Source of the DNA: Physcomitrium patens
Taxonomy: Eukaryota; Streptophyta; Bryopsida; Funariales; Funariaceae
Length of the DNA: 64,000 nucleotides
Assembly (NCBI RefSeq): GCF_000002425.4
Contig: NC_037253.1
Coordinates: forward strand, 11,680,216-11,744,215
Direction: 5' to 3'
This document shows, in pieces, positions 12,394 through 24,976 of this stretch. Made by a program: the position numbers and the translations under genes. The notes below the pieces were generated by a model. It saw only the letters and a program-made list of their open reading frames with translations. It was not told where the DNA came from and did no database searches. The number at the start of each line of letters is the position of its first letter. Within the stretch, counting starts at the first letter, position 1.

Positions 12394-14703
12394 ATGATGC
12401 CGCCCTTCGGGTCACTTCTGGAGCCACCCACAAATTTGCGAGGGGGTCAGAGCTCCTTTTATGTCAAGCAAGAGCCTGGTGTGGATTCTGTGAGAAAACT
12501 ACGGATGGATACTCCTCAGAGCGCCTTCTCCAGCTACCGTGATACACACCCTACACTGCGGAAGCCATTGCAACACGAGCTCTCGGCGTTTGGTCCTTTT
12601 TCAGCTCAGGGACAGAGCTCGATGGATGCATCAACGTCGAATGCAGCGCCGCACCCACCCAGTGGTGATACACACACGTCACTTCGGAAGTCGGCATCGA
12701 GGCAACCGATTCAAGTGCATCAGTACCTTCGACCCGCGGTTCTACAGCCGACAACGAGTGTTAGCCCTTCGAAGAAACAGTGCACGGAAAAGTCGCGGCA
12801 ATTCAACGACGTGTTCCTTTCTGCCCACACGAATGCAATGCCCAGTAAGTCGTCGGATGTAGGATCTAGTGGATTGGCGACAGGAATTCGAGACACGACC
12901 TCGGACGGGTTTGTGGTGGTGTCGTGCAAACAGATGCAGTGCAAGCAAGAGTGCGACATAGCGAGCACCTCGTTTTCGGCGCCTCCACTCTCAAGGAAGC
13001 GTTCACATTCGGAGCTAGCTGAGGAGAGTTGCGACTCGGAACTCGTGCTAGGAGTTGGTGGCCGCAGCAGTGTCAGCAGGGAAGGAAGTGAGTACAGGAA
13101 TTCGCGGGCATCTTCACCGAGGAAATCCCAGAAGTCATCCGACACTAGGCTAGATTTAGTTTCGGCGGACTTATGTTTGGCCCCACCCATCGTGGCACCC
13201 GAGTACTCGAGTTCAAGCTCTCAGCAGGAGGCTCCGTCATCCTCCATGCTGGAAACTCAACCTCTTGGTGAGAGTTCAAAGGTGTCGCATTCGCGAGGCA
13301 CGTATGTTAGTCCAACGCAGTCGCATCTTTCATTTCAAAAAATCAAGTCCAAGGACGTTTCGAGAGCGGAGGGCGTTACATGCATCTCGCAGGCTGAGTC
13401 GCACCCGACAGGATCAAGGTGTCAACAGCCAGTGCGGCCGCTTCTCAACCTGGAGGTGATCAAGCGGGAGTGTGATGCAGTGGAGCGGGAGCGCGACAAC
13501 GAGGAATCTTTGGCTCAGTCTCGTAATCATCACGAAGGATTTGAGTTAGGACTTTTTCCGGGTGTATTTGCCGCCGACCAAGGGAAGAAGTCAGAGGCAT
13601 CAGGATTGCAGCTTGTGCATCTGCTTCTCGCTTGTGCCGATGCCATTTCCAAGAATAAGATCGAGATTGCGACGCAGAAGCTGGAGGAGTTGTATTCGCA
13701 TGCGTCGCTTTTTGGCGACTCCATGCAGCGGATTGCAGCCTTCTTCACGGAGGCATTGGCGGCACGGATTGTTGGCAAAGATAACCCTGCATACAAGAAC
13801 TTGATGTTGCAATCTCACCTCGATGACTATCTGTCTGCCTTCACCACTCTCTACAAAATTTGCCCATACTTTCAGTTTGGCCATTTCACGGCAAACCAAG
13901 CCATCCTGGAGGCTGTGGAGGGTTACAGTGTAGTACACATCATCGACATGGATTTGATGCAAGGGTTTCAGTGGCCGGGATTCATTCAATCTCTCAGCGA
14001 GCGCGAAGGCGGTCCTCCGAAGCTCAAAATTACTGGAGTTGGCACTAGTTGTACTTCGTTGCAGGACACTGGGCGGCGGTTGGCAGCATTTGCGGAGACT
14101 TACGGTGTTCCATTTGAGTTCCATGCTGTGGTCGGCGAGCTGGAAGATCTGAGCCCCATGGAGCTTGGCGCGAAACCCGGCGAGGCGGTAGCTGTGAACT
14201 GTGTGATGCAATTGCATCGCCTCCTCAACAATGGCGACAAATTGCAGAACTTCATCTCGGGGTTGCGGAGTATACATCCTGTGATGTTGACCCTGGTGGA
14301 ACAGGAAGCGAACCACAACACGAGCTCCTTCATGGGCAGATTTGTGGAGGCACTCCACTACTATGCAGCGGTTTTTGACTCTTTGGACAGCTCCCTCCCG
14401 TTGGCGAGTGAAGAGCGTGCGAAAATTGAGCAGTTATACTTCGCGCAACAGATCAAGAACATCGTGGCTTGCGAAGGTGCAGACCGAATCGAGCGTCACG
14501 AGACTTTAGAATTATGGCAAAAGCGAATGAAGCTTGCAGGTTTTCGACAATGGCCATTGAGTTCCCATTCTGTCACTCAAGCGAAGCTCTTGCTCTCTCT
14601 GTCCCCGTGCGACGGGTATTGCCTTTCTCAGCAGCCTGGCGGAAGCATTTCCCTCAACTGGCAGGACCGGAGTCTCCTTACAGCTTCCACTTGGGTTCTG
14701 TAG
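12394..14703 (+). CDS. GRAS-family transcription factor, SCR/SCL3/DELLA-like GRAS domain
   Basis: The single-exon CDS encodes 769 residues. The C-terminal half is a full GRAS domain. It starts with a leucine heptad region at about L405 (LQLVHLLLACADA), followed by the VHIID motif at 514-518, a PFYRE-type segment near 573-577 (PFEFH), a VEQEANHN block, and a SAW region ending with W767. GRAS proteins act in the nucleus as transcriptional regulators or co-regulators. The ACEG...ERHE stretch recalls SCL3 and DELLA, while MQG-QWPG recalls SCARECROW. No DELLA or TVHYNP motif is present, so it is not a DELLA. The 400-residue N-terminus is Ser-rich and unlike any family I know. It holds a repeated D-T-H-x-x-L-R-K motif (D50-K57, D92-K99) and two PsiKxE sites (V24-E27, I356-E359). 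An in-frame stop at 12355 and tandem ATGs support the start. Family membership is certain; subfamily is not. Confidence 0.95.
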   Translation: MMPPFGSLLEPPTNLRGGQSSFYVKQEPGVDSVRKLRMDTPQSAFSSYRDTHPTLRKPLQHELSAFGPFSAQGQSSMDASTSNAAPHPPSGDTHTSLRKSASRQPIQVHQYLRPAVLQPTTSVSPSKKQCTEKSRQFNDVFLSAHTNAMPSKSSDVGSSGLATGIRDTTSDGFVVVSCKQMQCKQECDIASTSFSAPPLSRKRSHSELAEESCDSELVLGVGGRSSVSREGSEYRNSRASSPRKSQKSSDTRLDLVSADLCLAPPIVAPEYSSSSSQQEAPSSSMLETQPLGESSKVSHSRGTYVSPTQSHLSFQKIKSKDVSRAEGVTCISQAESHPTGSRCQQPVRPLLNLEVIKRECDAVERERDNEESLAQSRNHHEGFELGLFPGVFAADQGKKSEASGLQLVHLLLACADAISKNKIEIATQKLEELYSHASLFGDSMQRIAAFFTEALAARIVGKDNPAYKNLMLQSHLDDYLSAFTTLYKICPYFQFGHFTANQAILEAVEGYSVVHIIDMDLMQGFQWPGFIQSLSEREGGPPKLKITGVGTSCTSLQDTGRRLAAFAETYGVPFEFHAVVGELEDLSPMELGAKPGEAVAVNCVMQLHRLLNNGDKLQNFISGLRSIHPVMLTLVEQEANHNTSSFMGRFVEALHYYAAVFDSLDSSLPLASEERAKIEQLYFAQQIKNIVACEGADRIERHETLELWQKRMKLAGFRQWPLSSHSVTQAKLLLSLSPCDGYCLSQQPGGSISLNWQDRSLLTASTWVL

Positions 14704-17004
14704 ATTGACGGTTGCCAGATTGCTCTCCATTTTGGGCTATCTGCCTTGGGATACACCGTCGCTGAAAGGGACCATCTTTTTCTACTTCTTCACATACCTT
14801 AGAAAGCTTAGCGATGCTGAGGAGCAACTTATCAAGACAATCGATTATCCAGCCTTGTTGAGGAACTAGGAATTCAATGGAGACGGCCCCGATGCAGTGC
14901 GTGTTGTGTATCACCAGCTATGGCCCTCTGCTTGCAATTAAGATTTTATTGTTGGGTAGAGATCTTGTGGACTGATTTTCTTCACATGATACGGCCACAC
15001 TGTACATGTAGCTTGCATGCTGGCTGTGGCCATGCAGAGCACAAGTCCATAGCTGGTTCGATTAACTCAAGCGGCTGTGCGAGTGGAGGCACCCGACAAT
15101 CAAGTGGTTAGCGACATGATCATTCTGGTGACCGTTGAATGAAAGCATCAGAATGGATGGGCTTCCACATATGCAAATAGTACAGACGGCGGACAGTTTC
15201 GATGGCATTCATGTATCAGCTTGTGGTATAGCACACACAAATAAAGGATGGGTAGCGGCGCGCGTCCGAGTAGCATTGGAGGCTTTTCGAATGTGATGGG
15301 ATTTCTTCAGCTGCCAGAATAGCGCGGTTTGTGAGCCAAGGAATTTGCCTTGAATATGCAGCTCTTCATCCTGACAGCCAGATACATGATTTTCATCCGA
15401 ACTGGGCTTCCATGATCAGCGGCAGCGGCTTTTGCTTTCCATCTGAATGTTTGAGTTTTGGATGATGAGGATGTAGAAGACGATTCTTTTTCAGAGGGCA
15501 GAATATCTTGCTGTAATTTTGAGGTTTATGTTGCTGCTTTTGTAGGCCTTTGCAACTTTTGTTGTTGTCATACAGATATGGAAAAAAACAAGTAGAGAGA
15601 AGTAGGGTCATTTTTTGGATTTGCAAAGTGTAAAGACACAATGATTGGCATCAGACCCATTTGTAAGGTAGATTCGGAGATTGTAGCTGTAGCTGTACAG
15701 ACGCTTGTGAGCCAGGAATTCATCTCGGCCCGAGCCAACATACAGAGCTTGATATTCCTTAGTTTTTTTGAGCACTTTTACCCTTGATATTCTTTGCGAT
15801 CCAATTAAATAAGAGACTATGCTTTCTGTAGTCTATTTTAAACTGTTGTTTCCTAAACCATCTTGTTGTCTTTCTATTGTTATCTATTTCAACCCCATCT
15901 TCAGCGTATTTACAGGTGCTGAATCCATGTTGCTGGAACTGCAACAGCTCTTTTGTCTCGAATGTCCATCTTCAGTGTAGAGCATCCATGTGCATCTCAG
16001 AGCCTCAGCAACTAGTGCGCGTTAAATGACTGATCCGATCCCTGCAGCAACCTTGACAACAGGTTCTGCTCTTGCGAAAGCACAACATGCCGAGAAGATG
16101 TGTCATGAACCTTAAGAACTAATTTCGCTTGTGGCAATCACCACACTTAGACCCCATAATTACGTGAAACTGTTTGTCTGCTTGTCTTGACTACTTCGGA
16201 GCAGTACTTGGAAACCGTTGACAGAGTTTCGAATGATATTCAAGGCAACGGCCATGAAGTATCTGTGGACTTGCTGGATAGATGACTGGTTTGCGGAAGG
16301 GAAAACTTAGAATTCTGAAATCAATTTCATTTCCTGATTCCGACACATTACGTCCGTGCTGCGAATGGCACAGATGTGCATTTGAGTATCATAATACTGC
16401 ACCAGATTACAGCATCGGCACAAGCAACTACCTGATTGAAATGAGTGGGCGGTTGGAGACCTGTAACCAAAATCACCCTCATCTGTCAAAATGCGGTTCA
16501 TCAGCATTCGGACTCTAATCCTGGTCAAGTTCACTGATGCAGACTGGATGTTTCTGGAAGCGGAGCTTGCCTTGACGTCAGCATGTCTTCTCACTCAAAT
16601 AGTTTCGGTGAAAAAAGTGAGCAACCCTGCGATGGGTCTAATTGTGGTCAAAATTGTGTGAAAAATGGAGCACTCGAAGCTCGTGAGCTCAGCCTGTCCT
16701 CAAAAAAAATCAATTTGCCTCCGATGAAAGCACTGCAACCATTGAGGTGTGTCGACAGCAGGCGTGCAATAGAGTGAAAGGATCCACGGCTGGTAATTGC
16801 CCACGCGAAGTGAACACTCGTCTAAAGACTACGTGGCCACCACTTTGCCACCCCGCTTTACATTCACCTTTAGGATTCTCAGGGCGATCGTGTCAGAAAT
16901 ATTTGCATAGATCGCCCTTGCCCAATCACCACTACGAACGCTGACGCTGTGTGTTCAAGCGGATTTTCGCAGCTTCTGAGAGACATTCATGAGTCAGTTT
17001 ATTT
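14704..17004. other. GRAS 3' UTR and GRAS-DCC intergenic region
   Basis: No coding content was recognised. An AATAAA at 15240-15245, about 540 bp past the GRAS stop, is a candidate polyadenylation signal. The remainder is mixed-composition sequence and would hold the promoter of the downstream DCC gene. Short open frames here lack protein-like features. Confidence 0.5.
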
Positions 17005-17076
17005 ATGCCCATCGTCGATAATTTTCTAAGATTTGGATCAGAGGTTGGAACACTGCAATCAACCAAGCAAGTCGCC

Positions 17077-18629
17077 ATGGCGGCAAGTTTAGGCGTTGCG
17101 CAAATTGCAGCTCCGCGTTTAGAAATTACAGCAGGTGTACCTGTAGCACAAATTGTAGCGGTTGGAGCTTCGAATCACAGTTTCGGAAATTCTCGAACGG
17201 CGTTGAGGTTGAATCAGTGTAATCGTCCAAATCGTATGACGAGTCCAAGGAATATGCGGAGCATGTCAATCAGGGCAGCTGCGAACACTGCCACAAGTTA
17301 TGGCACAGAGAGTAGGGAAGAGTTGCTTCGCAGGGCGGATTCGTACTTTGCCACCGATTCTCGACCTATTGTTCTGTTTGATGGTAAGAGTCCTTACGTT
17401 TTCCTTGCAGCTGTATTTTCCTCGTCACACATGTTAAACTGATTAGATGATGCGTTTTTAAGGGAAATCCATGACTGGAAATGCCTTGTCGGGAACTGAT
17501 TGTGTAGAATTGGCATGACTAGGTGTCTGCAATTTTTGCAATGCCGGTGTCAACTTTGTGCTCGACAACGATCCAGAGGGGTACACATCCCAGTACTCAA
17601 TGTTTCAAGTCTTTAGGGTTTGCAAAGATTTGCTTCTGAAACATGGTCTCTAGGAAAGCACAGTACCATGAGGATTTTAGGCAACAATGTCAGACAATTG
17701 CACGAGCTTAGTTACAGTTTCACTTCTATCACGCTTCGATCAAATTTAAAACGAAAGGAATGTAATTGTCGGGGGCTGAATTCGTTGCAGTCGGGTGCGT
17801 ATGGCGGCGTTGCAAAGCGAGGCAGGCAGGGCTCTGCTACTTCGTGCTGGTCGTTTATCCGATGATTTATCAAGCTTAGTACTCATAGAGAAAGACAGGT
17901 ATGTTAAACAGGCTGTTACCCTTACCCTCTTGTGAGAATGTCTTCATGCATTTAGGTCTCGGCAATGCGTCAAGCACGAGATCTTTGAGTCGAACTGGTT
18001 CAATTGTCCTACTTGAACATATCCAATGTAACTCAGGTTCCTCTATTCGAACCGCGAGATGCTGTATTATGGATTCCTTCCTTTTCACATTTAATCACCC
18101 GATTCAGGTTTATGTCACATAGCAGTTTGAATCCTTTCCTCAAAACTTTTCATGTGGGTGATCATCACAGATCGTATATCAAATCGGAAGGCGTTTTACG
18201 AACCGCCCAATACCTTGGAAATCTACTCCCTCCTGTCGGTAGTCTTGGCCTTCTATTCCCTCTGTAAGTCCTCACCTGCTCCATCATGCATCGACCTTGC
18301 AGGCATCTGAGTTCACTAGTGGAAGAATACCTTGTCTTTGTGCTCTGTCAGAGCTTCTGCATAGTGTCATGTAGACTTGAAGTTTGGCTATGTCAGTGGA
18401 ATTAACACCATGGAACCAAAAGCTTTAAAACAACCATCAGTCTTCGAACTTTTCCTCGTTATCTTAAACAAACAATCAACTGGGTCCTAACGTTGACTTG
18501 CAACGTGAGAGCAGGTTTTTCAGAGACTTTGTGTATGACAACGTTGCAAACAATCGCTACTCTATTTTAGGGAAGAGAGATCAGTGCCGTGTCTCTGATC
18601 CACGCTTCAACGATCGCTTCGTGGTGTAG
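17077..18629 (+). CDS. DCC-family (DUF393) thiol-disulfide oxidoreductase, organelle-targeted, five exons
   Basis: Exons inferred from family conservation and GT-AG sites are 17077-17383, 17523-17580, 17791-17898, 18171-18263 and 18515-18629. They total 681 nt, giving 226 residues plus TAG. Introns are 139, 210, 272 and 251 bp. The family signature D-x-x-C-x-x-C is D102-G-V-C105-N-F-C108, split by intron 1. It is followed by a DNDPEG segment, LQSEAGRALL, VLIEKD, LRTAQYLG and the C-terminal VANNRYSILGKRDQCR segment typical of plant members. The CxxC pair suggests thiol-disulfide exchange. The first 95 or so residues are Ala/Ser/Arg-rich with few acids, consistent with a plastid or mitochondrial transit peptide. 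I chose the ATG at 17077 because its context (GCCATGG) is strong; an in-frame ATG at 17005 would add 24 residues. It lies on the same strand as the GRAS gene, with no sign of functional linkage. Confidence 0.9.
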
Positions 18630-18921
18630 CTGGGGACTCACTTGTATGTGTGCAAGGACTTCATTTCAGTGGCTTTTTTAATTGTAACGTAGTCATACAA
18701 AACGTCAGCAGATCTTTCTTTGTTGTTGTGATCTTTTATGCAGCTATGGAAAAAAAAAGAAAAAAGAAAAGAAAAGGAAAAGTGGAATATGATTTGTGTA
18801 AATAATACTCAACAATTATTAGTATTGTGTTCAAATATAGATGACGATACTCTGAACAATATGTCGGTAATTTTTCCACTTTCGCCTATTTTGTTTGTCA
18901 ATCTGAAGACTTATTAAAGTT

Positions 18922-18954
<33 letters not shown>

Positions 18955-21004
18955 ATACACATTAGTAGAAACCAATGCAACTAGGAGTGAAGGGCAAGTG
19001 AATTTTGTTATGTATTTTGTTTTGCTATGTTTTTGTATATATAAGCTTTTACATAATTGTATTAAAAATATTGTGTATTACATTGTATTAATGTAATAGA
19101 GTCATAACATTGTAGTAATCCAATATACAATAAGATTAAATAAAAATTATATTAGAATGAAGCACATGTAATGTAACATTGCTTAAATTTCTATAGCACT
19201 TGCTTGCCAAATATTCAATCTCAAAGTCATAATAATATTTTTGAATAGCAAGATACATACTAAAATCCATACCAAAATGTTGAGGACCATAGCTTGGCCT
19301 AAATGAAAACAATATTGATCCTTAATGATGTCATGATCATTTGTGGTACCAATACAAAAAGCCCATGGCATGCATTTCTTCATCTACATTAAGTTTTGCA
19401 TAAGTTTAAGAATTAATATTCCAACCATGTGAGGTCTATATGGACGAAATGAAAATTAGCATGAATACGTTACAAATGTAGGAAATGCGCCACAAGATGC
19501 CCCTATTTTATTGACTAATGCTAGTGGAGGCTCATCAGCCTTACTTACAACTAAGTAAATTCAATGATTATCCAAAATATCATCAATTTTTTTTTTTTTT
19601 GTCTCAGAGGTCGTTTGATTCTAAAAAAATACTATTGTAAGTACATGAGACAAAGCCAAGTTGGTCCAAATCCAATAAGGTCAATAGAAATAAGAGCTAA
19701 AGGTCCTAACATCTATAAAGATTGGAAGACCAAGGAATTGATAAATATATTGATTAAATTCTATTATGTCTTAGTAGAGTTCTTTTCAATCAATTGCAAT
19801 TATTATTTTCATTTGAATTTTTTGAATTTTTTTTTGTTAATTATTTGCTATCTTAAATCATTTAAATAAATTAAAGTTTTTATCTTCTATTTGGTTTACA
19901 ATATATTAGTTTTTTTAAAGTTTTGTTAATTAAAACAAATATTTTGTTGTAAAAACCTCTTCAAATAAACACAAGGTTTTTAGCTATAATCTTATGGTTT
20001 TAAAAAAGAAAGTAAATTTAATAAGTCCAAATTTTTATAATTATTTTTTTAATAAATGTAAAACTTCAATTATAAAATTAAAAGAACTTCACTGAAAATT
20101 AAGAAATTTTATATATTATAAATTTTCTTCTTGTTCTTTTTGTTTAATTTTTTTTCTTTGATTTATCTTTGCTCCAAACATATATTTTAAATTTCTTTTT
20201 ATATATACAAATTAGTTTTATTTTTATTGATATTTTTATTTTTATTTTTATTTATTTATTTATTTTTTCTATAATTTCACTCTTTGCTAAATTTTCTTTG
20301 TATTTTCATAATTTAAACTTGTTAATATATTTGCTACATTCTATTACTGTTTTAGATTTTATTTATTGTAGTTTTCAATTGCTACATCCTTGTCTTTTGG
20401 TATTGCATTTTGGTCTTGGTTTGCTTTTATTTGAATTTTTTGATGATGAATAATTTTTACAAAACTTACTACCAATTCATTTTTGTCTTTGATTTCTTTA
20501 ATTTTTTTTATTTTTTTATTACGTTCTTTAAATTTTGGCATCATATACTTTTTTATTCTTAATTATTATAATATTATATTTTTTTATAATATTTTTTTTG
20601 CTTCTTTTTTTAATTTTTATATTATTTTATTTTATACTATTTTATTATATGTTATTTTTATATTTTTTGAACTTTTTATTGGTAACCTAATTTTTATTTT
20701 TTATTTTTATTTTTTCTATTATATTTTTTATCACCTTTAAAGTATCTTCTTTAATTTCATTTTTTTATTTTATTTTATTCATATTTTGTTGTAGAATTTT
20801 GTTGTTGCATTATTCTACTTTAATATCTTTATACTCTATTTTTTTTTGTTTATAGAATCATGATTTTAAAAGAATACTCAACTCATCCAAAAACTAGACA
20901 CTTAGATTAGATCAAATTAGAACAAGATAATAAGTATCTACTACAAAAAAGATAGCTAGCTTTCACAAGTAATTAAAGATAGTATATGTGTACAAAAAGG
21001 CCAT
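18630..21004. other. AT-rich intergenic region downstream of the DCC gene
   Basis: Holds the likely DCC 3' UTR, an A-rich tract near 18750, a (TA)n run at 18924-18952, then increasingly T-rich DNA (about 19.8-20.85 kb) with no recognisable gene. It marks the passage from host genes to the retrotransposon block. The T-rich part may be heavily mutated repeat DNA, but no family could be assigned. Confidence 0.55.
18924..18952. repeat. (TA)n microsatellite
   Basis: Uninterrupted TA run about 300 bp past the DCC stop codon. Confidence 0.95.
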
Positions 21005-22631
21005 TGTTATGAAGTAACATGGCAAGTAGGCAAAAGAAGAAAGAAAATATTTTATTATAGAAGAGCCTATTTAAAAAGATATAATAAAAAAATATAGATA
21101 AAAGTTAGGCAAGTAATAAAATCTTATAATATCAAAATTGCTTTTTATGAAAATGGATTCTACTTACTTTCTACAACCATAAATAAAAAAAACAAGGTAG
21201 ATCAGAAAATAAACAATGAATACAAATTTAAGAGGGAGTTAAGAAATGATTTTAGCAAAAATTATCTCAAAAAAATAAGAATTGATACTCCGAGAAGAAC
21301 CATTGCCAACCAAGGTTAAAATCAAACTCCAAAGCATAAAACCAAGCACCTATGATGTTATTGGAGTTCTTTTATCAATCAAAGAGTGGAATTTGAGAGC
21401 AAACTTGAGAAGAGATTTTTGAGAGTTGGTTTCATGCCATTTGGAGTAATATTAAGGTTTTGAGGGTTTTTCAAATTAAGAGATGTATTTGGTGGATTTA
21501 GATTTTGAAAAGTAAAAATAAGGATACAAATTTCAAGATTTTGTGAATTTTATAGCATATTTATAGATAAAAATTTGGTAGTTTGTTGTTGTGCTTGTTG
21601 TAAATGTGAGAAATTTGAGGTCAATTGAGTGGTTAGATTGAAGAGTAAAAGAGTTTTGTGGGTTACAGTCTAAGAAATTGGAGTTTAAAAGATCAATGAG
21701 GATTTCTAAGATATTTATCAATCTGCTCGTTGAATTAAAATATAATTCTATTTAAAGGTAGTTACCTTGACTTCTAATAATTGTGCAAAGTTTGAAACCA
21801 ATTAAACAATAAAATTAAGAGATCTTAGTTGGAGAATATAAACATTAAGGTTGAAGAAAGAGGCTAGCCAATACTCAAGTAGAGTTTAGGAATTGTCATC
21901 TATTTGGTATGTGCAATCCTTTTCAATTTTTTGTACTTGTTGCTAACTTAATTTTTGCAAAGTTTGCAAATTTTGAATCAAAATCAATGGTTCCAACATT
22001 AATTATTGAATTCTAATCTACTATAGAATTTATTAAGAGTTTGTTTAAGATTTAGGATTTGATTAAAGATTGATTAGGATTGATTTAGAGTCTAAGATTT
22101 GATTAAAATTTTCTTAGGATTTAATTTAAAATTTGGTTAAGATTTAAAGTTTATCTAAGATATGATTAAAGTATGATTAGGATTTAAGATTTTATTAGGA
22201 TTTGATTTAAGGTTAGGATTTAGGATTTGATTAGAATTTAATTAGGATTTAGAAAGAATTTTATTAGATTTTGATTAAGATTTGGTTTAAAATTTGGTTA
22301 GGATTGGTTTAGGATTTTATTAAAATTTGTTGATAGTTACATTAGGATTTGATTAAGATTCAATTAGGATTTCTATTTTTGATATTTAAAAAAATATTTT
22401 TTATTATATATTTTTTATTAAGGTTAATTTATGATTTTTTAATATTTTTTTAATGAATTATTGAGATTTTTTTTAGATTTAATTAAAGATTTATTATCAT
22501 TATTATAATCTAATTGAAGTTTGTTTAGGATTCCATTCAAGTTGTTAAAATCATCTTATTACAAGTTCCATTTTTTCCTTCTACAATCAAGTGTCTAATG
22601 CATTCTTAAGCAAATTTCATGTAATACAACA
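21005..22631 (+). mobile_element. decayed LTR (K), telomere-like-repeat LTR family
   Basis: This is a plus-strand relative of the LTR at 56223-57903, which lies in the opposite orientation. Matching blocks occur in order: the start (TGTTATGAAGTAACATGG here), a block around 21250-21345, a block around 21360-21620, a telomere-like TTAGGATTTGATT track at about 22020-22370, and the end (GCATTCTTAAGCAA...GTAATACAACA, 22595-22631). It is strongly AT-shifted compared with its relative. No matching target duplication was found, so it may be half of a decayed element. Confidence 0.75.
22020..22370 (+). repeat. degenerate telomere-like repeats (TTAGGATTTGATT type)
   Basis: Irregular repeats of GGATTTGATTA/GGATTTAGGATT resemble decayed TTTAGGG units. 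The tract is inside LTR K and has a reverse-strand counterpart at 56470-56870 in a younger LTR, so it belongs to the LTR rather than marking an ancient chromosome end. Confidence 0.75.
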
Positions 22632-23141
22632 CAGTGTTAAAATGATTTGAATATGATTTTGATTATTAATATTATTATTATCTTTTAATATTTTAAATTC
22701 TATTTTAAATATCATTAATTTTTTGAATAAAAATATTGCCTACTATTATCCAAAAGATTGAAAATATGTTCATTTATTGATGTAGTATGTGCTTAATAAT
22801 ACATATCTATAAGCTTTACAATACTATCAACTTCAACAATAAAACATATTTAGTTTTTAAGCTTAGCTAATTTCATCAAAACTTCTAAGATGTTTGTAAT
22901 TACAAGTGGTTTATGACCTATATTAAGATGAACTCTAATTGCTCATTAGAAGATATATTGGATGCATTTTAACTTTGATACAAAGATACTTACAATAAAA
23001 ACCAAATGTTTATTTAGTTTCATGTCATATACCAACTCACAACTAAATCTATGATTAAATATATTATGTAATTCTTATTTCAAAACAATTTCTTCTACTA
23101 TTTTGATAAAGTTTGAATATTTTACTTTATTTGATTTAATT

Positions 23142-23183
<42 letters not shown>

Positions 23184-24348
23184 CTTTACTCTTGTCCAAG
23201 AGACATTCACTTCTTATGAATTTTATCTTACAAAAGACTCTTATCACTAGAAATTAGTGGTTAATAATATACGCCAATATCCACACATATTATATATCTT
23301 GGAACAAGTGCCAATAGTTTAGAAATCTTAAGAAAGTTATTTCTACTAAACTTCTCACTTCTTTCTTCAGTAAATAATTTATAATATAAAGATATGATTT
23401 CAATAGCTTTTTACAAAAAATAGTTTAAAATAGTCATAAGAATCTTTTGGTTGTAATGGACTAAGAAACAAAGTGAATAAAAGCCAAAGTCTTTAATAGC
23501 AATATAGTCTACAAGATTGCTAGATTCTTATATAAATCTATTTTTACTTGCTATAGCTGCCTTCTTTACATCATTAATAAGCATGGTCTGCATAACATTA
23601 ATATGGTCATTGAAACTATGGTAGACTATTTTTTTTATGCTACACAATTTTGATGTTTTATTATCCATAATATATTTAATAATTTGAATAATTAAACATT
23701 CATTAAATAAAATTCTTATGACTATTCATTAAAAGAAGGTAATTTAAAACTATGCAATATGAAATTAATATCTTTCCATGATTTTTTTAATATAAAATGA
23801 TTTTGAAGATCTCAATAGGCCATATCCTATTTGAACTTGTATAAAAATTTAGTCCATTATTGACTATAAAGTATTTATTTTCTACAATACAATCAATTTG
23901 TATCTGTCTTGAATTCTTTCACTTACATGTTTGTAGTTAGATTTAATCACTTAGATCTCTTAAACAAAAAACGGCTCCATGCCTAGTACAAATCAAATAT
24001 CCAACAACAAAATAATTCCACTTAGAAGTCTTTGTTGTCATATTACATATCATCCTATTTAAGAATGCACCAAGCCCTTTGCTATAAAAGATAAAATTGT
24101 ACTTTGCAACTAACAAAAAAATGATTAAGAAAAAAACTCCTAATCTATTCAGATTTTGGCCCTTTTTCTTTTCTATTATTGATGTAAATCTACCAAAACT
24201 AATGGCTTCTTATTATATCATTGACTTATCATCAAAATTTATAAAAATATTAAAAACTAAGTTTATTATTAATTCTTATAATTTTTTTTGAATTGAATTG
24301 GTACATTGCTTAAGATTATAGAAACCTTTAAGATTATAGGTGTATAGT
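22632..24348. other. AT-rich decayed DNA, probably retrotransposon debris
   Basis: About 1.7 kb of AT-rich sequence between two LTR fragments of the same family. It includes a (TA)n run at 23144-23181. No frame or motif could be assigned; a short frame at 24097-24291 is low complexity. It may be the internal region of the element that owned LTR K. Confidence 0.45.
23144..23181. repeat. (TA)n microsatellite
   Basis: TA run of about 19 units, the longest in the window. Confidence 0.95.
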
Positions 24349-24641
24349 TTTGTGCCTCAAGATTTGGTTTTGACCTTAATTTACAACCAACCATCTCTAA
24401 GTGTCAATCTCGAGTTTTTCTAGGTAATTTTTACTAGAAGCCACTCTTGATTCTACTTAAATATATTTATAATTTTTTTAATCTACTATGTTTTGTCTTT
24501 TTTATAATCCTAAAAAATATATATATTTTTATAAAATAATAATTTTAATACTAAATATTCTATTATTTTTTTAATTTTAATTTTTTCTTTTTTAAAGTAA
24601 TTTACTATTATATTCTTTAAATAAAATATTTTATAACATAA
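24349..24641 (-). mobile_element. LTR fragment of the telomere-like-repeat family, cut by element C
   Basis: GTTTTGTGCCTCAAG and following sequence match the plus-strand reading of 57556-57850 in the solo LTR L, so this fragment is minus-oriented. It ends where the LTR of element C begins at 24642. It is the oldest visible layer under the A/B/C nest. Confidence 0.7.
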
Positions 24642-24971
24642 TATCATGGATATATATATATATATACTTACTCTAGTAATTACTTATATTATTAAGTAGA
24701 AGTAGGTAAAAATAGATAAAAATAGATTAATTTTATAATATCTTTTAGAAAAGATTTTTAGAAGCTTTTTATATATGGTTTTGACTTTACACATGTTTAT
24801 AGTTGACTTTAGATTAAAAACTTCATCAACAAGTTAGTCACATGTCACATGTGTAGATAGTTTATCAAATAAGTTAACTATGTGGTGTATACATAGAAAA
24901 CTTGCCTTATAAATTAAGACATGTAGCTTGCAAAGTCAATACATGTTGGAGGTCCTGTAAAATGTCACCAT

Positions 24972-24976
24972 GTAGC
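24972..24976. repeat. TSD GTAGC, left copy, of element B
   Basis: GTAGC here is repeated at 38095-38099, directly outside both LTR ends of B. It lies inside the 5' LTR of C. Confidence 0.9.

Noticed and set aside
12720-13190. 156-codon minus-strand frame with a hydrophobic, Ser-rich sequence
   Set aside because: Shadow of the GRAS N-terminal coding sequence.
13600-14358. 252-codon minus-strand frame
   Set aside because: It is a shadow of the GRAS domain on the opposite strand, with no motif of its own.
12394-14703. DELLA identity of the GRAS protein
   Set aside because: Some C-terminal motifs are DELLA-like, but the N-terminal DELLA and TVHYNP motifs are missing.
17005-17076. Upstream in-frame ATG of the DCC gene as start
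   Set aside because: The ATG at 17077 has a stronger context and starts with MAAS, typical of a transit peptide. The upstream one remains possible.
17620-17865. 81-codon plus-strand frame
   Set aside because: It overlaps DCC exon 3 in the wrong frame. The conserved frame (LQSEAGRALL) needs the splice site at 17790.
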